Positions 61,446 to 64,000 of a stretch of 64,000 nt of DNA are shown one piece after another (position 1 is the stretch's first letter; each line of letters begins with the position of its first letter). The DNA comes from Herbiconiux sp. (GTDB taxonomy: Bacteria > Actinomycetota > Actinomycetes > Actinomycetales > Microbacteriaceae). The notes beneath the pieces are model-generated. The model did no database searches, was not told where the DNA came from, and saw only the letters and a program-made list of their open reading frames with translations. The DNA lies in NCBI RefSeq assembly GCF_004297105.1, contig NZ_SCVE01000010.1, positions 1-64,000 on the forward strand, in the 5' to 3' direction. The position numbers and the translations under genes were made by a program.

Positions 61446-63137
61446 TTAGTGTTTGGCGGCGGCGGCTGCGATCGCTTCGGTGAGCACGGTCAAGAGGCGC
61501 GGGGAGTCCATCGGCGGCAGCACCACCTCGATGAACACCGCCTTGTCGTCGGCGGAGTGCGCCAGCTCCAGCGCTGCAGCCAGTTCGTCCTCCGTGCGGG
61601 CCGTCGCGGTGAGCGCGAGATCGCCGGCGCCGAAGGCGGCCGGGATGAGGGTCCAGTCCCACGGGGTGATGTCCTGATACACCGCCGCCGGGCTCTGGAT
61701 CTTGCGCTCCACCGTGTAGCCGTCGTTGTTCAGCAGGAACACCACAGGGGTGTAGCCGCGATGCAGGATGGTGGCGAGCTCCTGCACGGTCAGCTGCGCG
61801 GCACCGTCGCCCACGAAGAGCACCGCGCGGTGATCGGGCATCGCCACACAGGCACCGAGCGTCGCCGGGATCGTATAGCCGATGGCCGACCAGACCGGCT
61901 GGCCGAGCAGCGCCGAATCGTCGGGCAGCACGAGGTCGAGCGCCCCGTAGAAGGAGGTGCCCGCATCCGCGATCACCGTGGTTCCGGGGCGCAGCCAGTC
62001 TTGAACGGCCGCCCAGAAATGCTCCTGCGAGAGCGCGGCACCGGGCTCGGGCGAGTGCGCCGAAGCGGCTTCCGGATGCCCCACCGGTGTCACCGAGGAG
62101 CGAGACGACGCGCCCAGCGCGGCATGCAGTGCCGCCAGCGAGTCGTCGAGCCGAACGCCGTAGAACGTGGTGTCGGCGATGCGCGCCTGGGTGAGGCCGA
62201 GCTCCACCGCCGCGTCCTCGTCGAACTTCTGCGTGAAGAACCCGGTGAGGAAGTCGCTCATCACCGTGCCCGCCAAGACGAGGAGCGGAGCCTCGTCGAC
62301 GGCGTCGCGCGCATCCGGAACCCGCGTGAACGCGCCCATGTAGGTGCCGAGCGAGGCCGGGTGCGACTCGTCGAGGATGGCCTTCGACATGTTCTGCGAC
62401 GCCACATAGACGCCGTCGTGATCGGCGATCTGCCGGATGAGCGGCTCGAGACTGCGGCGATGCACCTGAGGCCCCACGAGCACCGTGACGCGGGGCTGCT
62501 CCGCCACGAGCTCGGCGAGCGCCTCGCTGAAGCGCGCCAGCTCGCCGGCATCGGAGGAGGCGGCGACGAGGGGGTAACGCAGGTTCGCGGCGTGCACGGG
62601 GGCGATGGCGACATCCGCGGGGATGCCGAGGTAGACGGGCTTCGACTCGCGGAGCGCCGTCATCAACGCCGCGTCGATGTCGCGGGTGGCGGATGCCGCG
62701 CGCACGATCGTGGCCGAGGCCGTGACCTCGCGGTAGGCCCGGTAGAAGTGCTCGTAGTCGCCGTCGATGAGGGTGTGGTGGAGGTGGAGTCCCGCGGCGC
62801 GCGCGGTGGTGGACGGCATTCCGGTGATCTGCACCACGGGCACGTCTTCGGAGAAGCTGCCGGCGACGCCGTTGATGGCCGAGAGCTCCCCCACCCCGAA
62901 GGTGGTGACGAGGGCGCCGATGCCGCGTTTGAGACGCGCGTAGCCGTCGGCCGCGTAGGCGGCGTTCAGCTCGTTGGTGGAGCCCACCCAGTGGAAGCCC
63001 TCGACTGTCACCATCTGATCGAGAAGGCTCAAGTTGAAGTCGCCGGGAAGGCCGAAGACGTGGTCGGAGCCGAGCTGCACGAGGCGGGTGGCGAGGTACT
63101 GCCCGACGGTGACGGTTGATTGTGTCTGGTCACTCAT
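61446..63137 (-). CDS. ipdC: indolepyruvate/2-keto acid decarboxylase (TPP-dependent)
   Basis: 563 residues. The pyruvate-decarboxylase group is recognised by VGSTNELNAAYAADGYAR with the catalytic Glu, the adjacent His pair in LHLHHTLIDGDYEHF, and the TPP motif GDGAAQLTVQELATILHRGYTPVVFLLNNDGYTVER. It should decarboxylate indolepyruvate, phenylpyruvate or pyruvate. The gene lies 12 bases after kynureninase, which suggests tryptophan catabolism, where indole-3-pyruvate is a sister branch. Substrate preference is not decided by reading. Confidence 0.85.
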   Translation of the reverse strand: MSDQTQSTVTVGQYLATRLVQLGSDHVFGLPGDFNLSLLDQMVTVEGFHWVGSTNELNAAYAADGYARLKRGIGALVTTFGVGELSAINGVAGSFSEDVPVVQITGMPSTTARAAGLHLHHTLIDGDYEHFYRAYREVTASATIVRAASATRDIDAALMTALRESKPVYLGIPADVAIAPVHAANLRYPLVAASSDAGELARFSEALAELVAEQPRVTVLVGPQVHRRSLEPLIRQIADHDGVYVASQNMSKAILDESHPASLGTYMGAFTRVPDARDAVDEAPLLVLAGTVMSDFLTGFFTQKFDEDAAVELGLTQARIADTTFYGVRLDDSLAALHAALGASSRSSVTPVGHPEAASAHSPEPGAALSQEHFWAAVQDWLRPGTTVIADAGTSFYGALDLVLPDDSALLGQPVWSAIGYTIPATLGACVAMPDHRAVLFVGDGAAQLTVQELATILHRGYTPVVFLLNNDGYTVERKIQSPAAVYQDITPWDWTLIPAAFGAGDLALTATARTEDELAAALELAHSADDKAVFIEVVLPPMDSPRLLTVLTEAIAAAAAKH

Positions 63138-63149
63138 GCGACCAGCTTC

Positions 63150-64000
63150 TCATTCCCCGATTGCGCGCAGGTGACCCGCCACGGCGTCGATCACGAGTTG
63201 CACCTCGGCGAAGCTCGTGGAGAGTGGGGAGAGGCCGAGCCGGAGGCCCGTCGGCGGCCGGAAATCGGGGATCAGCCCGCGCTCCCAGAGGTCGCCGGTC
63301 AGGCCCACGAAGGCCGGGTGGTCGATCGTGATGTGGCTGCCGCGCTCCGCCGCGTCGCGAGGAGTCGACAGCTCGACGCCGTAGGGGGCGAGCTGCTCGT
63401 CGACCAGCTCGATGGCGAACTCCGTGAGGGCGAGCGATTTCGTGCGGATCGCCTCGATGCCCGCTTCCTCGATGAGCGCCAGCATCTCCTGCATCGCGAT
63501 CATGCCCACGATCGACGGAGTACCGCTGAGGAACGAACGGATGCCCGTGGCCGGCCGGTAGTCGCCGGCCATCGCGAAGGGGTCGCCGTCGCCCATCCAC
63601 CCCTGGATCGGCTGGCGCGCCGGGCCGAGTTGGCGTTCGGCGACGTACAGGAAGGAGGGTGAACCCGGGCCGCCGTTGAGGTACTTGTACGTGCATCCGG
63701 TGGCGAAGTCGACCTGCCAGGCGTCGAGTTCGATGGGAACGGCGCCGACCGAGTGGCAGAGGTCCCACAGCACGAGCGCGCCGTGCTCGTGCACGAGCGA
63801 CGTGATGCCGGGCACGTCGGCGAGATGCCCCGAGCGGTAGGCCACCTGGCTCAGCACCACGACGGCGGTGCGGGCGCCGACGACCTCGCGCACCTGCTCG
63901 AGCGTGACTCCCGAGCCCTGTTCGCTGTCGATCCAGCGGATGCTCGCACCGGTCTCGGCCGCGATGCCCTGCACCACGAAGCGATCGGTGGGGAAGTTGC
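63150..64000 (-). CDS. kynU: kynureninase, 5' part cut by the window edge
   Basis: At least 283 residues of the C-terminal part are present; the start lies right of 64,000. The reading NFPTDRFVVQG, the PLP lysine region (ATGCTYKYLNGGPGSPSFLYV) and the C-terminal LRLGLSPLSTSFAEVQLVIDAV are those of kynureninase, which splits kynurenine or 3-hydroxykynurenine into anthranilate and alanine. It is a PLP enzyme of the cytoplasm. It is followed 12 bases later by the decarboxylase gene. Confidence 0.9.
   Translation of the reverse strand, partial: NFPTDRFVVQGIAAETGASIRWIDSEQGSGVTLEQVREVVGARTAVVVLSQVAYRSGHLADVPGITSLVHEHGALVLWDLCHSVGAVPIELDAWQVDFATGCTYKYLNGGPGSPSFLYVAERQLGPARQPIQGWMGDGDPFAMAGDYRPATGIRSFLSGTPSIVGMIAMQEMLALIEEAGIEAIRTKSLALTEFAIELVDEQLAPYGVELSTPRDAAERGSHITIDHPAFVGLTGDLWERGLIPDFRPPTGLRLGLSPLSTSFAEVQLVIDAVAGHLRAIGE

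Overview
The window reads as chromosome of a high-GC Gram-positive bacterium, most likely an actinobacterium of the Microbacteriaceae type. The reasons are the GC-rich coding sequence, frequent ATGA start/stop overlaps and GTG starts, the eno - septum-formation protein - DUF501 - S8 protease block, the divergent lysG/lysE pair and the actinobacterial MarR/MFS repertoire. Family placement is inference; no rRNA is present.

1-11,616 is the right part of an integrated phage-like element, visibly less GC-rich than the rest. From its right edge: a tyrosine integrase whose reading frame ends inside a tRNA-Leu(TAA) gene, a co-transcribed regulator with a C-terminal helix-turn-helix, a divergent Xis/AlpA-like gene, and between them two operator dyads of identical geometry. 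Leftward follow a winged-helix protein with a 22-23 bp iteron array overlapping its 3' end, three tightly coupled small cargo genes, a MerR/excisionase-like gene, a MuF-like minor capsid protein, a membrane-anchored protein, a conditional-looking terminator, a tail tape-measure protein and three small genes. No portal, terminase, protease or major capsid gene lies between MuF and tape measure, so the visible part is not a normal prophage and may be a satellite or remnant. The left end lies outside the window.

11,649-34,733 is mostly core chromosome: type II NADH dehydrogenase, S8 protease, DUF501, FtsB/DivIC-like protein, enolase, a MarR/MFS/MarR block, hisS, a broken ABC ATPase beside an intact permease, mazG, mfd, pth, ribosomal protein L25, 6-phosphogluconate dehydrogenase and smc. 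The gap between mfd and pth holds a 115-bp-period palindromic repeat array, and mfd itself contains an in-frame palindrome.

34,848-64,000 is metabolic. Molybdenum cofactor genes (moeB-rhodanese, moaD, moaA, moeA, moaC, mogA, moaE) lead into a molybdenum hydroxylase of the xanthine dehydrogenase family with fused 2Fe-2S and molybdopterin subunits. After lysG/lysE come a TrzA/8-oxoguanine-deaminase-like amidohydrolase coupled to xdhC, a second amidohydrolase that has lost metal ligands, a 94-bp-period palindromic array, a PDR/VanB-type reductase, an XRE-cupin regulator, a CodA-like amidohydrolase, an NMT1/THI5-type ABC importer, an SDR, a flavin oxidoreductase, a creatininase-family amidohydrolase and a PNPOx-family flavoprotein. 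Together these look like a route for uptake and stepwise hydroxylation, deamination and ring opening of an N-heterocycle (purine- or pyrimidine-like); the substrate is not determined. The right end has an indolepyruvate/2-keto acid decarboxylase and a kynureninase cut by the window edge.

No CRISPR array, rRNA or insertion sequence was seen.
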